Assembly (NCBI RefSeq): GCF_028331445.1
Contig: NZ_JAQMHX010000006.1
Span: 62,001-126,000 of the forward strand
Direction: 5' to 3'
Length of the DNA: 64,000 bases
From: Candidatus Phyllobacterium onerii
GTDB lineage: Bacteria > Pseudomonadota > Alphaproteobacteria > Rhizobiales > Rhizobiaceae
The position numbers and the translations under genes are program-made. The notes beneath the pieces were generated by a model. It searched no databases, was not told where the DNA came from, and saw only the letters and a list, made by a program, of their open reading frames with translations. Positions 1 to 10,534 of the stretch are shown piece after piece. Each line of letters starts with the position of its first letter. Position 1 is the first letter of the stretch.

Positions 1-286
1 CGTGGACGAGAGAATAGCTGTGAATGCATTCGAGCGCCGCAGCAACGCGCAAAGCGGCAAGATTATCCGCTTTAAAAAGGGCGGCGCTTTCCATGACCAG
101 AAACGGTCGAAGGCGCTTGCCGCCATTCAACACGCTGTGGCGTATCGCGGCCATCAATCGGGACGGCCGGCTGATCTCGCCGGTTTGCGGGCTATCCGAC
201 AGCAAATTGCCAAGCAGCGCTTCAACCGAAGCTGCGCGCTGCTGTAAGGTAATCTGGAACAATGAGAAATCCCGATCAGTCATCAT
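1..286 (-). CDS. ispA: Polyprenyl/farnesyl diphosphate synthase, N-terminal part (runs off window start)
   Basis: Reading the minus strand from ATGATG at 286-281 gives 95 open codons that leave the window without a stop. The translation contains [11 protein letters not shown] and, just before the edge, [12 protein letters not shown]. In the short-chain isoprenyl diphosphate synthase family these flank the substrate-binding Arg/Lys and immediately precede the first aspartate-rich motif (DDxxD). The enzyme condenses IPP with allylic diphosphates, most likely to farnesyl diphosphate. It is divergent from mtgA. The first Met codon may be at 286 or 283. Chain-length specificity cannot be judged because the first DDxxD region lies outside the window, so ispA is the likeliest but not the only assignment. 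Confidence 0.85.
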   Translation of the reverse strand, partial: MMTDRDFSLFQITLQQRAASVEALLGNLLSDSPQTGEISRPSRLMAAIRHSVLNGGKRLRPFLVMESAALFKADNLAALRVAAALECIHSYSLVH

Positions 287-451
287 ACTCAGCCAATTGC
301 CGATAAATCGACTTCCGGTCAATGGCCTCTTGGCAAGCGCGGTTGCATTTCTGCAGTGGTCCCAGTGTCCGGCTCAGAAAATCGTAGAAAGAATTCCCTT
401 CTGGTGCTCTTTGCTTTATGTCCGACAGGAATATTCAAATGGAAGATATGT

Positions 452-1189
452 GTGGCAAGGCTTCTCGTCAGAAACAAGCGGGGCAGAGGTTATCTGGTCA
501 ATCCTGGACGTTCGCCCGTCGGGCGCGCCATGCGTTACCTGATTCTGGCGGGAATCATATTGATCATGTTGCCGATTATCCTGCTCAGTCTCTACCGATT
601 GCCCTTCATTCATCCGATTTCTACATTGATGATGAAAGATATCGTGACGTTCTCTGGTTATGATCGACGCTGGGTGCCACTCGACCAGATATCTCCATCT
701 CTCGTCAATTCGGTGATGATGTCCGAGGATGCGAGGTTTTGTTTTCACAACGGCGTGGACTGGGATGCATTGAATTCCGTCGTTTCGGATACGATTGACG
801 GCGAACAGACGCGTGGCGCATCGACGATTCCGATGCAGACAGCCAAAAACCTGTTCCTGTGGACAAGTCGCTCATTCATCCGCAAAGGACTGGAAGTACC
901 TCTGGCCGTGCTGACAGATCTTATTCTGCCCAAGCAGCGGTTGCTGGAAATCTACCTGAACATCGCTGAATGGGGGCCCGGCATTTATGGTATTGAAGCC
1001 GCGGCTCAATATCATTTCAAGACAAGCGCAGCAAAGCTTTCACCGCGTCAGGCCGCCTATCTGGCGGTGACGTTGCCTAATCCGATCGTGCGCAACCCTG
1101 CGCGGCCCGGCCGCGGCATGCAAACATTAGCACGAGTCAACGAACGCAGAGCGCGTGGGGCCGGAGCCTATGTCGGATGCGTGAACTAG
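452..1189 (+). CDS. mtgA: Monofunctional biosynthetic peptidoglycan transglycosylase
   Basis: This GT51-family glycosyltransferase polymerises lipid II into glycan strands at the cytoplasmic membrane. With the GTG start at 452 it has 245 residues. A basic N-terminus is followed by one membrane helix at about residues 28-48. Family motifs are then visible: [13 protein letters not shown] with the catalytic Glu near residue 92, [12 protein letters not shown] near 124-135, and [15 protein letters not shown] near 161-175. I chose GTG 452 because GGAAG lies 6 nt upstream. ATG at 530 (219 residues) has no obvious Shine-Dalgarno sequence and would start almost inside the helix, but remains possible. 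No penicillin-binding domain follows, hence monofunctional. Confidence 0.9.
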   Translation: MARLLVRNKRGRGYLVNPGRSPVGRAMRYLILAGIILIMLPIILLSLYRLPFIHPISTLMMKDIVTFSGYDRRWVPLDQISPSLVNSVMMSEDARFCFHNGVDWDALNSVVSDTIDGEQTRGASTIPMQTAKNLFLWTSRSFIRKGLEVPLAVLTDLILPKQRLLEIYLNIAEWGPGIYGIEAAAQYHFKTSAAKLSPRQAAYLAVTLPNPIVRNPARPGRGMQTLARVNERRARGAGAYVGCVN

Positions 1190-1353
1190 ACGAATCTGCC
1201 AATAAAAGCTTCGGCGACAAAAAATATGCGAGTCCTGCTGGTCAAAAGCCCTCAGGACGTGTATAGCCCCACCGAACTTTCCGGAATTTTGTCCATTGCG
1301 ACAGGCTCAATCGGGCCAGTGCCGGATTTTGACTGATTACTGGAGCTGGAACA

Positions 1354-1536
1354 ATGGCTGTACCTAAACGAAAAACTTCTCCGTCGAAGCGCGGCATGCG
1401 CCGTTCCGCCGACGCGCTGAAGGCACCGACTTACGTCGAAGACAAGAATTCAGGCGAACTGCGCCGTCCGCATCACGTCGATCTGAAGACCGGCATGTAC
1501 CGTGGCCGTCAGGTTCTGACACCGAAGGAAGGCTAA
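1354..1536 (+). CDS. rpmF: 50S ribosomal protein bL32
   Basis: This 60-residue basic protein begins [18 protein letters not shown], the usual bL32 N-terminus, and ends in LTPKEG. The length is typical of the alphaproteobacterial family. It lacks the zinc-binding cysteine pairs found in some bL32 proteins, as is usual in this class. GGAGCTGGAAC upstream supplies the ribosome binding site, and a strong terminator follows 20 nt after the stop. Confidence 0.97.
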   Translation: MAVPKRKTSPSKRGMRRSADALKAPTYVEDKNSGELRRPHHVDLKTGMYRGRQVLTPKEG

Positions 1537-1556
1537 TTCTCTTCCGAATTCGCACT

Positions 1557-1586
1557 AAAAAGACCGGCCGCTGTGCCGGTCTTTTT
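1557..1586. terminator. Rho-independent terminator shared by rpmF and the cupin gene
   Basis: Inverted repeat AAAAAGACCGGC / GCCGGTCTTTTT with a 6-nt loop (CGCTGT). It is symmetrical, with A-runs and T-runs on both sides, so it can serve rpmF on the plus strand and the convergent cupin gene on the minus strand. Confidence 0.9.
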
Positions 1587-1606
1587 GTTTGTGCGCAGCA
1601 CTTGTG

Positions 1607-1885
1607 CTATTTCAGCTCGATCTCGATAAAAGCATATTCGCCATCATTGGCGTTAACGACATCGTGCTCGACGCCCTCAGTCCGGAAATAGGGAACGCCC
1701 TTTTTCATTTCCGCAAATGATTCACCGGCCTTCGTCACCAGCTTGACCCGTCCGTCCATCAGCGGGACGACGACATAATCACGCGCGTGCCTGTGCCAAC
1801 CCGTGTTCTCTCCGACAGCAAAACGATATTCCGTAACGACGACGCGCTCATTGTCGATGAATACCGTTGCTTTGGCCGCTCCCAT
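1607..1885 (-). CDS. Small single-domain cupin protein
   Basis: This 92-residue protein is built from one cupin barrel. The first motif is seen as NTGWHRHARDYVVVPL (two His and a possible ligand, residues about 28-43), and the second as the VEHDVVNANDGE stretch near residues 71-82. Cupins of this size usually bind a metal and may be enzymes or sensors, so the exact role is unknown. GGAG lies 8 nt before the ATG. It is downstream of phaR on the same strand (42-nt gap) and may be cotranscribed with it, but a link to PHB metabolism is only inferred from position. Confidence 0.75.
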   Translation of the reverse strand: MGAAKATVFIDNERVVVTEYRFAVGENTGWHRHARDYVVVPLMDGRVKLVTKAGESFAEMKKGVPYFRTEGVEHDVVNANDGEYAFIEIELK

Positions 1886-1926
1886 ACCGAGTACTCCGCC
1901 GTTAATGTTAGCTCTATCCCCAGCGA

Positions 1927-2538
1927 TTATTTATCAAGGGAGTCGAGTTTGCGCTGCATAGCGGCAATCTGCTCCTTCAACTCATCGAGCCCCGTATCTT
2001 TTGCGGGCTTCTCGGGCGCGGGCGCATCATCGGGCTCAGAAGGAGCGGTGGTCTTGTTCAAGGGAAAAGGTGTGAACATGCGCATGGCATGCTGCAGCAT
2101 TTCCGTGTTGCGACGCACCTGCTCTTCGACCAGTTTGAGTGGGGCGCTAACATTCATCATGTCCATCGGCGTCTTGCCGAATGCCGCCGTCAGTTGCTCG
2201 CGCATGCGCTCCTGCTCCTTTGCAAAGGCTGACATGGACTGTTCAAGGAACGTTGGAAGCACAACCTGCATCTGATCGCCATAATAGGCAATCAATTGGC
2301 GCAAGAACGGGATAGGCAGCATGTTCTGCCCGTCCTTGTTTTCGAGCTCGAAAATAATCTGGGTCAGAACCGAGTGAGTAATGTCCTCGCCAGTCTTTGC
2401 ATCCTGAACCGTAAAGTCCTCGTTGCGCTTTACCATCTCGGCCAGGTCTTCCAACGTCACGTAAGTACTTGTTCCGGTGTTGTAGAGACGCCGGTTGGCG
2501 TATTTTTTTATGACGATGTCCCCGGTTTTCGCTGCCAT
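1927..2538 (-). CDS. phaR: Polyhydroxyalkanoate synthesis repressor PhaR
   Basis: The N-terminal 60 residues (VIKKYANRRLYNTGTSTYV, then LEDLAEMVK) are the DNA-binding domain of PhaR regulators. They are followed by the PHB-accumulation regulatory region (SVLTQIIFELENKDGQNMLP, FLRQLIAYYGDQMQ) and a long helical C-terminal tail rich in Gln, Glu and Lys. Family members bind both PHB granules and the promoters of phasin and phaR genes, releasing DNA when polymer is present. It is transcribed divergently from phaA-phaB, which fits local control of carbon storage. Length (203 residues) is normal. Confidence 0.93.
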   Translation of the reverse strand: MAAKTGDIVIKKYANRRLYNTGTSTYVTLEDLAEMVKRNEDFTVQDAKTGEDITHSVLTQIIFELENKDGQNMLPIPFLRQLIAYYGDQMQVVLPTFLEQSMSAFAKEQERMREQLTAAFGKTPMDMMNVSAPLKLVEEQVRRNTEMLQHAMRMFTPFPLNKTTAPSEPDDAPAPEKPAKDTGLDELKEQIAAMQRKLDSLDK

Positions 2539-2790
2539 TACTCAACTCCCCAAAACTTCGTTTCCTCCGCCGAATTTGCGTGCCGGCTTACGGATAGACT
2601 TGAGAGGATAGGGGCAAAGCGCGTCAATTCAAAGCGATTTGTGCATTGCATTCAACGCAGTGCATTGTATCCAATGCTGCAGTGCGACGAGCGATATTTG
2701 CGTCTGATACTTAAATGGGCCTTGTCAAACTGTTGAAGGCAGCTAATTCTGACCGATATATGCTTTATGAATTCAGAATGACAAATATGA

Positions 2791-3984
<1,194 letters not shown>

Positions 3985-4116
3985 CAAGGCTTCAACCGGC
4001 TCAATATTATTGGGCCGGCTTTTATATCGATGGCCGCTGTTGCAGCCAACAACCCGTTTCATGTTTTCATTGTCGCACTGCGTTATACGAGATCAGTTTC
4101 AGGGAGGGATGGATAA

Positions 4117-4842
4117 ATGACAAAAACAGCAATCGTAACAGGTGGAACGCGCGGCATAGGCGCAGCAATATGCGTCGCCTTGAAAGCCGCAGGCTACAAG
4201 GTGGCGGCTAACTACGCTGGCAATGATGAGGCCGCCAAAGAATTCGGAAAAAAAACCGGAATCGCAACCTATAAGTGGGATGTTTCCAATTATGAGGAAT
4301 GCGCAGCAGGTATTGCAAGGATCGAAGCAGAACTCGGTCCCGTCGCGGTGCTGGTGAACAACGCCGGCATCACGCGTGATGCGATGTTCCATAAGATGAC
4401 GCCGGGCCAATGGAGCGACGTAATCAATACCAATCTTACTGGCCTGTTCAACATGACCCATCCAGTGTGGAGCGGTATGCGCGACCGCAAATTCGGCCGG
4501 GTGATCAACATTTCTTCGATCAACGGACAAAAGGGCCAGGCGGGCCAAGCCAACTACTCGGCTTCAAAGGCGGGGGATATCGGCTTCACAAAGGCTTTGG
4601 CTCAAGAGGGGGCGCGCGCCGGCATTACGGTCAATGCCATCTGCCCTGGCTACATAGGCACTGAGATGGTGCGGGCAATTGATGAGAAGGTGCTCAATGA
4701 GCGGATAATTCCGCAAATTCCCGTCGGACGCCTTGGCGAACCGGAAGAAGTAGCGCGCTGCGTGGTGTTCCTGGCATCTGACGATGCGGGTTTCATCACC
4801 GGGTCTACAATCACGGCCAATGGTGGACAATATTCGACCTGA
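4117..4842 (+). CDS. phaB: Acetoacetyl-CoA reductase
   Basis: This 241-residue short-chain dehydrogenase/reductase has the cofactor motif TGGTRGIG at about residues 8-15, NNAG near 87-90, the catalytic Ser in INISSINGQKGQ and the YSASK motif (Tyr and Lys). Position directly after phaA and the PhaB-like sequence point to NADPH-dependent reduction of acetoacetyl-CoA to (R)-3-hydroxybutyryl-CoA, the monomer for PHB. AGGGAGG upstream is a strong ribosome binding site. Confidence 0.94.
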   Translation: MTKTAIVTGGTRGIGAAICVALKAAGYKVAANYAGNDEAAKEFGKKTGIATYKWDVSNYEECAAGIARIEAELGPVAVLVNNAGITRDAMFHKMTPGQWSDVINTNLTGLFNMTHPVWSGMRDRKFGRVINISSINGQKGQAGQANYSASKAGDIGFTKALAQEGARAGITVNAICPGYIGTEMVRAIDEKVLNERIIPQIPVGRLGEPEEVARCVVFLASDDAGFITGSTITANGGQYST

Positions 4843-5425
4843 ACATAATGGAAGATGCGTAGCGCCAACATGGTGTTCTTCCGCCGGATGGGTGCCCTGA
4901 ATCTTGTCCTATAAAGCTCGTGAATCGTTCCGAGTTGTGCGGTTTCTGTTGCAGCAGCATCAAATATGTGTGGTGAACAAAACGGAAATCTCGCGAGGCG
5001 CCGATTCCATTTGGCTTGACCGGTATGGCAACGATAGTTGTCGGAGCAAACTTGCATGGATCAGCTAACCATAAGAAATCATTGGTCTTTAGTGCTGATA
5101 AACTCGGTCACAATTATGAGTTGACATGCGCCGCTGTCAGAAATGCAACCTGGCGAGGCCTATTTTCAATGATTCAGCATGTAGTGCGATTTAGTGCCGG
5201 AGAAGCTAGATATGGCCGTGAACAAATCAGGAATCACATCCTAGAGCCGTTTCGTAGCTGATTCGTTCGCCTCGCGTTCTATTTCGTTACGGTACACTCC
5301 GTGAATCGGTTCGCGATTGTTTATCTGGATTGCCCCGCCTACCTTTCTGTCGGACGCTTAAAATGCTAATCGAAAATGCATGCCCGGCTTTCACTGTCTT
5401 GGTGGCCGGTATTGGATTGTAATTG
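4843..5425. other. 583-bp intergenic region, no gene recognised
   Basis: No reading frame here has a recognisable product or plausible start. I see no tRNA-like arms, no terminator with a T-run after phaB and no clear repeat. TTGACA at about 5122 could be a promoter element for the helicase, but no convincing -10 partner was found. Base composition is lower in GC than the flanking genes. Confidence 0.5.
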
Positions 5426-8400
5426 ATGAACCTCATGCCCAACCTCGAACTTCCCCTGGTCTTAACCGGCCGCGATGTTACAGCCGTTCTGGGGCCTACG
5501 AACACAGGGAAGACCCATCTAGCGATCGAGCGGATGCTTGCCCATCACACCGGAATGATCGGCTTGCCACTTCGTCTGCTTGCCCGGGAGGTTTATCATC
5601 GCGTGGCAGACAGGGTCGGGCTGGCAAATGTCGCGCTGATTACCGGTGAGGAAAAGATCAATCCACCTGGGGCCCGTTATTCGGTCTGCACGGTTGAAGC
5701 GATGCCCCGTCAAACCGATGTGGATTTTGTCGCCATCGATGAAGTGCAGCTCGCCAACGATCTTGAACGCGGCCATATTTTCACCGATCGCATTCTACAT
5801 CTGCGTGGTCGACAGGAAACGTTGTTGCTTGGCGCAGCAACGATGCGCGGAATACTGGAGAAGCTCTTGCGCGGCGTTTCTGTTGTCACTAGGCCGCGGC
5901 TTTCAAATCTCGCCTATGCAGGTTCCAAGAAAATAACCCGCCTGCCGCCCCGATCCGCGATAGTGGCCTTCGCCGCCGAGGAGGTTTACTCCATCGCAGA
6001 ATTGATACGGCGTCAAAGTGGTGGCGCCGCGGTGGTCATGGGTGCTCTCAGCCCGCGCACGCGTAACGCGCAGGTCGATCTCTATCAGTCCGGTGATGTC
6101 GATTATTTGGTCGCTACAGACGCAATTGGCATGGGCCTCAATCTCGATGTCGATCATGTGGCCTTCGCTCAGGACCGCAAATTCGATGGGTACCAATTTC
6201 GTAACCTCTCACCCGGCGAGATCGGGCAGATAGCTGGCCGCGCCGGCAGGCATTTGCGCGACGGTACGTTTGGAGTGACGGGCCAGGTGTCAGGGTTCTC
6301 GGAGGAACTGGTACAGAGAGTGGAATCCCATTCCTTCGACGCTATCAAGATTCTGCAGTGGCGCACGGCTCGCTTTGACTATTCCAGCCTGGACGCGCTG
6401 AAGAGATCCATCGATACGCCCGCTCCTATCGAAGGATTGACGCGAGCTCTCCCCGCAGTGGACCAGCAGGCGCTGGAATATTTGTCCAACGATCCGGATG
6501 TCGCGCCACTGGCCAACACACCTGAACGTGTGGCTCTTTTGTGGGATGCTTGCGCTCTGCCCGACTATCGCAAGATCGCGCCAGCGCAGCATGCCGACAT
6601 TATCGCATCGATCTATACCGACCTCGCGGATAAGGGCCATGTGAACGAAAATTACATGGCCGAAGAGGTTCGCCGCGCCGATTCCACGGATGGCGATATC
6701 GATGCGCTTTCACGGCGGATCGCCCAGATCAGAACCTGGACTTTTGTGTCTCACAGGCCTGGATGGCTTGCAGATCAGGCACATTGGCAAGAAAAGACGC
6801 GTGAAATTGAGGACAGACTATCAGATGCACTGCATGAAAGGTTGACGAAACGCTTCGTAGACCGCAGGACAAGCGTGCTTATGAGGCGCCTGAGAGAGAA
6901 TACAATGCTAGAAGCCGAAATTAGCCCTGCCGGGGACGTTGTTGTCGAGGGGCATCATGTTGGACGTTTGGATGGGTTCCGTTTCACTACGGACGCCCAA
7001 GTTGATGGAACGGACGCGAAGGCCGTCAAGGCTGCAGCGCAAAAAGCGCTTGCGACTGAATTCGAAAATCGCGTCGAGCGGTTCTCCGCTTCGGCCAATG
7101 GCGATTTCGCCCTCGGCTCGGACGGGACCTTGCGATGGATCGGCGCGCCGGTTGCCTCGGTTGTCTCAGGTGAGCAAGCGCTGAAGCCTCGTGCTGTTCT
7201 GCTTGCCGACGAGCAATTGACAGGTCCCGCGCGCGACAAAGTCGCGGCGCGCGTCGATCGCTTTCTCGCTCATCACATCGACACGATCCTCAAGCCACTT
7301 GTTGACCTTGCCAATGCCGATGCGCTTGTTGGTATCACCAAGGGCCTTGCTTTCCAGCTTGTCGAGAATTTCGGCGTCCTTCAGCGCCGTGATGTGGCGG
7401 AAGACGTCCGTGGTCTCGATCAGGATTCACGGGCTGCTCTCCGCCGTCTTGGGGTCCGCTTTGGCGCTTACAATGTATTCCTGCCGGCACTGCTCAAGCC
7501 TGCACCGGCCGGTCTGCTGACACTTTTGTGGGCACTTAAGGAAGACGCCAAGGATCGCCCCGGCTACGGAGATGTGGTGCAGGTCCTATCTGCTGGACGC
7601 ACATCTGTGGTTACAGACCCGAGCTTTGATCCAGCCTTCTATCGACTTGGAGGCTACCGACTCCTGGGCCGGCGCGCAGTGCGAATCGACATTCTTGAGC
7701 GCCTCGCCGATCTTATCCGACCTGCACTTGGCTGGAAGCCAGGAACCGGCACACGGCCGGATGGCGCGTATGATGGAACTCGCTTTGTGGTGACTCCGTC
7801 AATGATGTCGATCCTCGGCGCTACCGCCGACGATATGGAGGAAATTCTCAAAAGCCTCGGCTATCGTCCTGAATCGGTCGAAGCAGCAATTGTTGCTGCC
7901 AAGCTGACAGAACTTGATACCGTGCCAGTGCCTGCCGACCTAGTGGCCGTAGTTGCTGCTACGTCGGGCCCAGCGGTTGCTGAAGACGAGAACGTTACAT
8001 CCACGGAAGCAGCCGTTGATTCCACCGAACCGTCTGCCACCGTAGAGGCTCAGCCGGAACCGGTCGCAGAAGTCAGCGCGTCCGCTGACGAACCTGCCCC
8101 GACTATTGCGCAAACTGTGGCGGAGGAAGCACCGAAGCCCATTCTGCTTTGGCGCCAGGCGCGTTTTGACAGCCGCAACAATCGCGGGCACCAGGAGAAA
8201 CGCGAACATCATCGCGGAGGGCAGGCGCGCAGTGTCCGAGGCGAACAACGTCCCGCTCAGAATGAACGCGATGCAAATCAGCAGAACGAACAGGGTGCGC
8301 GCAAGGAACAATTCCGCGGCAAAGGCAAGTCCAACGGCAAGGATCGCTTTAAGCAAGGCGATAATGGAAAGTCCGCTGGCAAGCCACCGCTCCACAAGCG

Positions 8401-8488
8401 CCCGGAACGTGAAGAGCGTCCGGTCAAGATCGACATGGATTCTCCCTTTGCCAAGCTGCTGGCACTGAAGGAACAAATGAAGAAATAG
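5426..8488 (+). CDS. SUV3/MgpS-like superfamily 2 RNA helicase with long disordered tail
   Basis: The N-terminus has a Walker A motif GPTNTGKTHLA (residues about 23-33), a DEVQ Walker B box (about 105-108), TGEE, and a helicase C-terminal domain with TDAIGMGLNLD and QIAGRAGR. This resembles mitochondrial SUV3 and the alphaproteobacterial helicase called MgpS in Brucella. The central and C-terminal parts are helical. From about residue 860 the chain becomes Ala/Glu/Pro-rich, then basic and Gly/Asn/Gln-rich, which suggests a disordered RNA-binding tail. TTG 5423, ATG 5426 and ATG 5435 are all possible starts. The stop is 2 nt before the S4-protein start, so the two genes are probably translationally coupled. 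Confidence 0.88.
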   Translation: MNLMPNLELPLVLTGRDVTAVLGPTNTGKTHLAIERMLAHHTGMIGLPLRLLAREVYHRVADRVGLANVALITGEEKINPPGARYSVCTVEAMPRQTDVDFVAIDEVQLANDLERGHIFTDRILHLRGRQETLLLGAATMRGILEKLLRGVSVVTRPRLSNLAYAGSKKITRLPPRSAIVAFAAEEVYSIAELIRRQSGGAAVVMGALSPRTRNAQVDLYQSGDVDYLVATDAIGMGLNLDVDHVAFAQDRKFDGYQFRNLSPGEIGQIAGRAGRHLRDGTFGVTGQVSGFSEELVQRVESHSFDAIKILQWRTARFDYSSLDALKRSIDTPAPIEGLTRALPAVDQQALEYLSNDPDVAPLANTPERVALLWDACALPDYRKIAPAQHADIIASIYTDLADKGHVNENYMAEEVRRADSTDGDIDALSRRIAQIRTWTFVSHRPGWLADQAHWQEKTREIEDRLSDALHERLTKRFVDRRTSVLMRRLRENTMLEAEISPAGDVVVEGHHVGRLDGFRFTTDAQVDGTDAKAVKAAAQKALATEFENRVERFSASANGDFALGSDGTLRWIGAPVASVVSGEQALKPRAVLLADEQLTGPARDKVAARVDRFLAHHIDTILKPLVDLANADALVGITKGLAFQLVENFGVLQRRDVAEDVRGLDQDSRAALRRLGVRFGAYNVFLPALLKPAPAGLLTLLWALKEDAKDRPGYGDVVQVLSAGRTSVVTDPSFDPAFYRLGGYRLLGRRAVRIDILERLADLIRPALGWKPGTGTRPDGAYDGTRFVVTPSMMSILGATADDMEEILKSLGYRPESVEAAIVAAKLTELDTVPVPADLVAVVAATSGPAVAEDENVTSTEAAVDSTEPSATVEAQPEPVAEVSASADEPAPTIAQTVAEEAPKPILLWRQARFDSRNNRGHQEKREHHRGGQARSVRGEQRPAQNERDANQQNEQGARKEQFRGKGKSNGKDRFKQGDNGKSAGKPPLHKRPEREERPVKIDMDSPFAKLLALKEQMKK

Positions 8489-8490
8489 GG

Positions 8491-8913
8491 ATGGTGGGCA
8501 CGTCCTCAAATCACGACAGCGCAAGGCAGCGCATTGACAAATGGCTGTTCTTCGCCCGAGTGGTCAAATCCCGTGCCCTCGCGGCCAAGCTCGTCTCTGG
8601 CGGAAGTGTTCGGTCCAACAAAGACAAGATCGATCAGCCATCGCACGGCGTGAAACCCGGGGATGTGCTTACGATCACTCTCGATCGGCGTATTCTCATT
8701 TACAAGGTGGTCTCTGGTGGAACGCGCCGAGGCCCGGCCGAAGAAGCGCGAACATTGTACGAGGACATCTCGCCGCCACCTCCACCCAAGGACGGCATCA
8801 CTGCTCTCGACGGATTACCCAAGCGCGATGCGGGCAGCGGACGCCCGACAAAACGCGAACGCCGGCAGGTTGACCGGTTGATGCAGAGCGACGACGACAA
8901 TTCAGGGGAATGA
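8491..8913 (+). CDS. S4-domain RNA-binding protein (Hsp15-like)
   Basis: This 140-residue protein has an S4 domain at about residues 12-70 (RIDKWLFFARVVKSRALAAKLV, then GVKPGDVLTI), the layout of Hsp15. In E. coli that protein recycles stalled 50S subunits carrying nascent chains. The C-terminal half is proline-rich, then basic (KRERRQVDRLM). Position immediately after the helicase is characteristic of Rhizobiales and suggests a common RNA-related role, although no direct function is shown here. No strong Shine-Dalgarno is seen, consistent with coupling to the upstream stop. Confidence 0.85.
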   Translation: MVGTSSNHDSARQRIDKWLFFARVVKSRALAAKLVSGGSVRSNKDKIDQPSHGVKPGDVLTITLDRRILIYKVVSGGTRRGPAEEARTLYEDISPPPPPKDGITALDGLPKRDAGSGRPTKRERRQVDRLMQSDDDNSGE

Positions 8914-9187
8914 TGTTAAATTTCGAATATTGGCCATCGTGTCGAAATACTCTCTACCAGAGGCTCGTAAGCTAAAATATTATTCCACGAAGCGCGTCAG
9001 TATGGGATAGGCGTTGCTTGTCGATTGCGTGTCGCAGTGCCATGAATGGCGCCGTGAACGCCGATGTCCCTAGCTTTAAGGGAATCCCGACCGCGTTCTG
9101 GTGCCGCAGCCGTTTTTCCCCTCTTGTCAGCCCGGCATCGAATCGTTACCTCAACGGCTGACACGTGGTGTCTTCAGGAGCCAGTAA

Positions 9188-9526
9188 ATGACTTATGTTG
9201 TGACCGACAATTGCATCCGCTGCAAATATATGGATTGCGTTGAGGTCTGTCCTGTCGATTGTTTCTACGAAGGCGATAACATGCTCGTCATACATCCGGA
9301 CGAGTGCATCGATTGTGGCGTTTGCGAACCTGAATGCCCTGCGGAAGCTATCAAACCCGATACCGAGCCGGGCCTGGACAACTGGCTGCAGATCAATGCT
9401 GAATACGCCGAGAAATGGCCTAATATCTCGCAGAAACGCGATGCTCCTGCCGATGCCAAGGATATGGATGGTATCGAAGGCAAGTTTGAGAAATTCTTTT
9501 CGCCAGAGCCTGGCGAGGGCGACTGA
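9188..9526 (+). CDS. fdxA: Seven-iron ferredoxin FdxA ([3Fe-4S][4Fe-4S])
   Basis: This is a 112-residue ferredoxin. Cysteines at 9, 12, 17, 21 and 25 ([20 protein letters not shown]) and at 40, 43, 46 and 50 ([13 protein letters not shown]) reproduce the seven-iron pattern. C-terminal residues 60-112 form the extension typical of the alphaproteobacterial FdxA type. It carries electrons at low potential; the partner is not evident. TCAGGAG lies 8 nt before the ATG. It is followed by carD, an arrangement conserved in Rhizobiales. Confidence 0.95.
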   Translation: MTYVVTDNCIRCKYMDCVEVCPVDCFYEGDNMLVIHPDECIDCGVCEPECPAEAIKPDTEPGLDNWLQINAEYAEKWPNISQKRDAPADAKDMDGIEGKFEKFFSPEPGEGD

Positions 9527-9880
9527 TATTTTATTCGAGTTTAGAAATAAATAACCGATTTTTATCGCAGGGCGTATCTTGAAATATCGCGCCTTTTGCG
9601 CAGGCGCAGCAAAAAGTTGATTCTAATCACTTTTCGTGATAGTGTAACGGCATATGTTGATCATTGGACGTCAAATTTCGTGGCGCTAAAGCATAAATCA
9701 CCAATCGGCTAGATTTATTTCGGACTCTGCAGTTCAGGGCGTGTTGTTTGTTTGCCCATCAATCTGTTTTGTCCGGATTGCTTTTGCGTGACAATTGGCG
9801 GCCGACAAACCGGGTTCCGGTTTCCAGTGATTGGTTTGACCGGTGCGTTTTGCCGGGCGCAGCAAGGAGTAGTTAAGCGC
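9527..9880. other. 354-bp fdxA-carD intergenic region
   Basis: This AT-richer stretch presumably holds the carD promoter. An element TTGATT at 9617-9622 followed by GATAGT at 9638-9643 resembles -35/-10 boxes, but the spacing of 15 is short. An in-frame ATG at 9752 would extend CarD by 43 residues that do not resemble the family. No RNA gene or repeat was recognised. Confidence 0.4.
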
Positions 9881-10480
9881 ATGACAGCAGTTCAGCAGAA
9901 AAAGACCGCCCAGCGTATCGGATTTAAGACGGGCGAGTTTATTGTATATCCGGCCCACGGCGTAGGACAAATTGTCAATATCGAGGAACAGGAAGTTGCG
10001 GGCCACAAGCTTGAGCTGTTCGTTATTGATTTTCAGAAAGACAAAATGCGCTTGAAGGTACCGGTCGCCAAGGCAACAGCTATCGGTATGCGTAAACTTT
10101 CAGAGACAGACTATGTGGATCGTGCGTTGAAGGTTGTCCAGGGGCGCGCTCGCATCAAGCGGACCATGTGGTCTCGCCGTGCCCAGGAATATGATGCGAA
10201 GATCAATTCCGGCGACCTGATTTCGATTTCGGAAGTCGTGCGGGACCTTTTCCGGGCTGACAACCAGCCGGAACAGTCATATTCAGAACGTCAGCTTTAT
10301 GAAGCAGCGCTCGATCGCATGGCTCGCGAGATCTCCGCCGTCAACAAGATGTCGGAAACAGAAGCTGTGCGTCTTATCGAGGTTAATCTCGCCAAGGGAC
10401 CGAAGCGTGGTGCCAAGGCTGAAGAGACCGAGGTTGAAGCAGACGTCGTTGTTGAAGACGAGCAGGAAGAAGCCGCATAA
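9881..10480 (+). CDS. carD: CarD-family RNA polymerase-binding transcription factor
   Basis: This 199-residue protein has the RNA-polymerase-interaction domain at about residues 12-70 (FKTGEFIVYPAHGVGQIV, then ELFVIDFQKDKMRLKVPV). A helical C-terminal DNA-binding part and an acidic tail (EETEVEADVVVEDEQEE) follow. CarD proteins bind the beta subunit and stabilise open complexes, typically at rRNA and stress promoters. I chose ATG 9881 because AAGGAG sits 11 nt upstream and the family similarity begins shortly after. It is essential in several Alphaproteobacteria (established for the family, not shown here). Confidence 0.93.
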   Translation: MTAVQQKKTAQRIGFKTGEFIVYPAHGVGQIVNIEEQEVAGHKLELFVIDFQKDKMRLKVPVAKATAIGMRKLSETDYVDRALKVVQGRARIKRTMWSRRAQEYDAKINSGDLISISEVVRDLFRADNQPEQSYSERQLYEAALDRMAREISAVNKMSETEAVRLIEVNLAKGPKRGAKAEETEVEADVVVEDEQEEAA

Positions 10481-10506
10481 AGATGGTTTCATCCGACGCA
10501 TAAGAG

Positions 10507-10534
10507 AAAAGCCCGGCATTTGCCGGGCTTTTTT
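10507..10534. terminator. Bidirectional terminator between carD and the M48 protease gene
   Basis: AAAAGCCCGGC / GCCGGGCTTTTTT hairpin with a 4-nt loop. The final T-run overlaps the stop region of the minus-strand protease gene, so the same structure can end both convergent transcripts. Confidence 0.9.

Noticed and set aside
5016..5261. 81-codon open frame in the phaB-helicase gap
   Set aside because: No Shine-Dalgarno, unlike codon use, and no recognisable protein.
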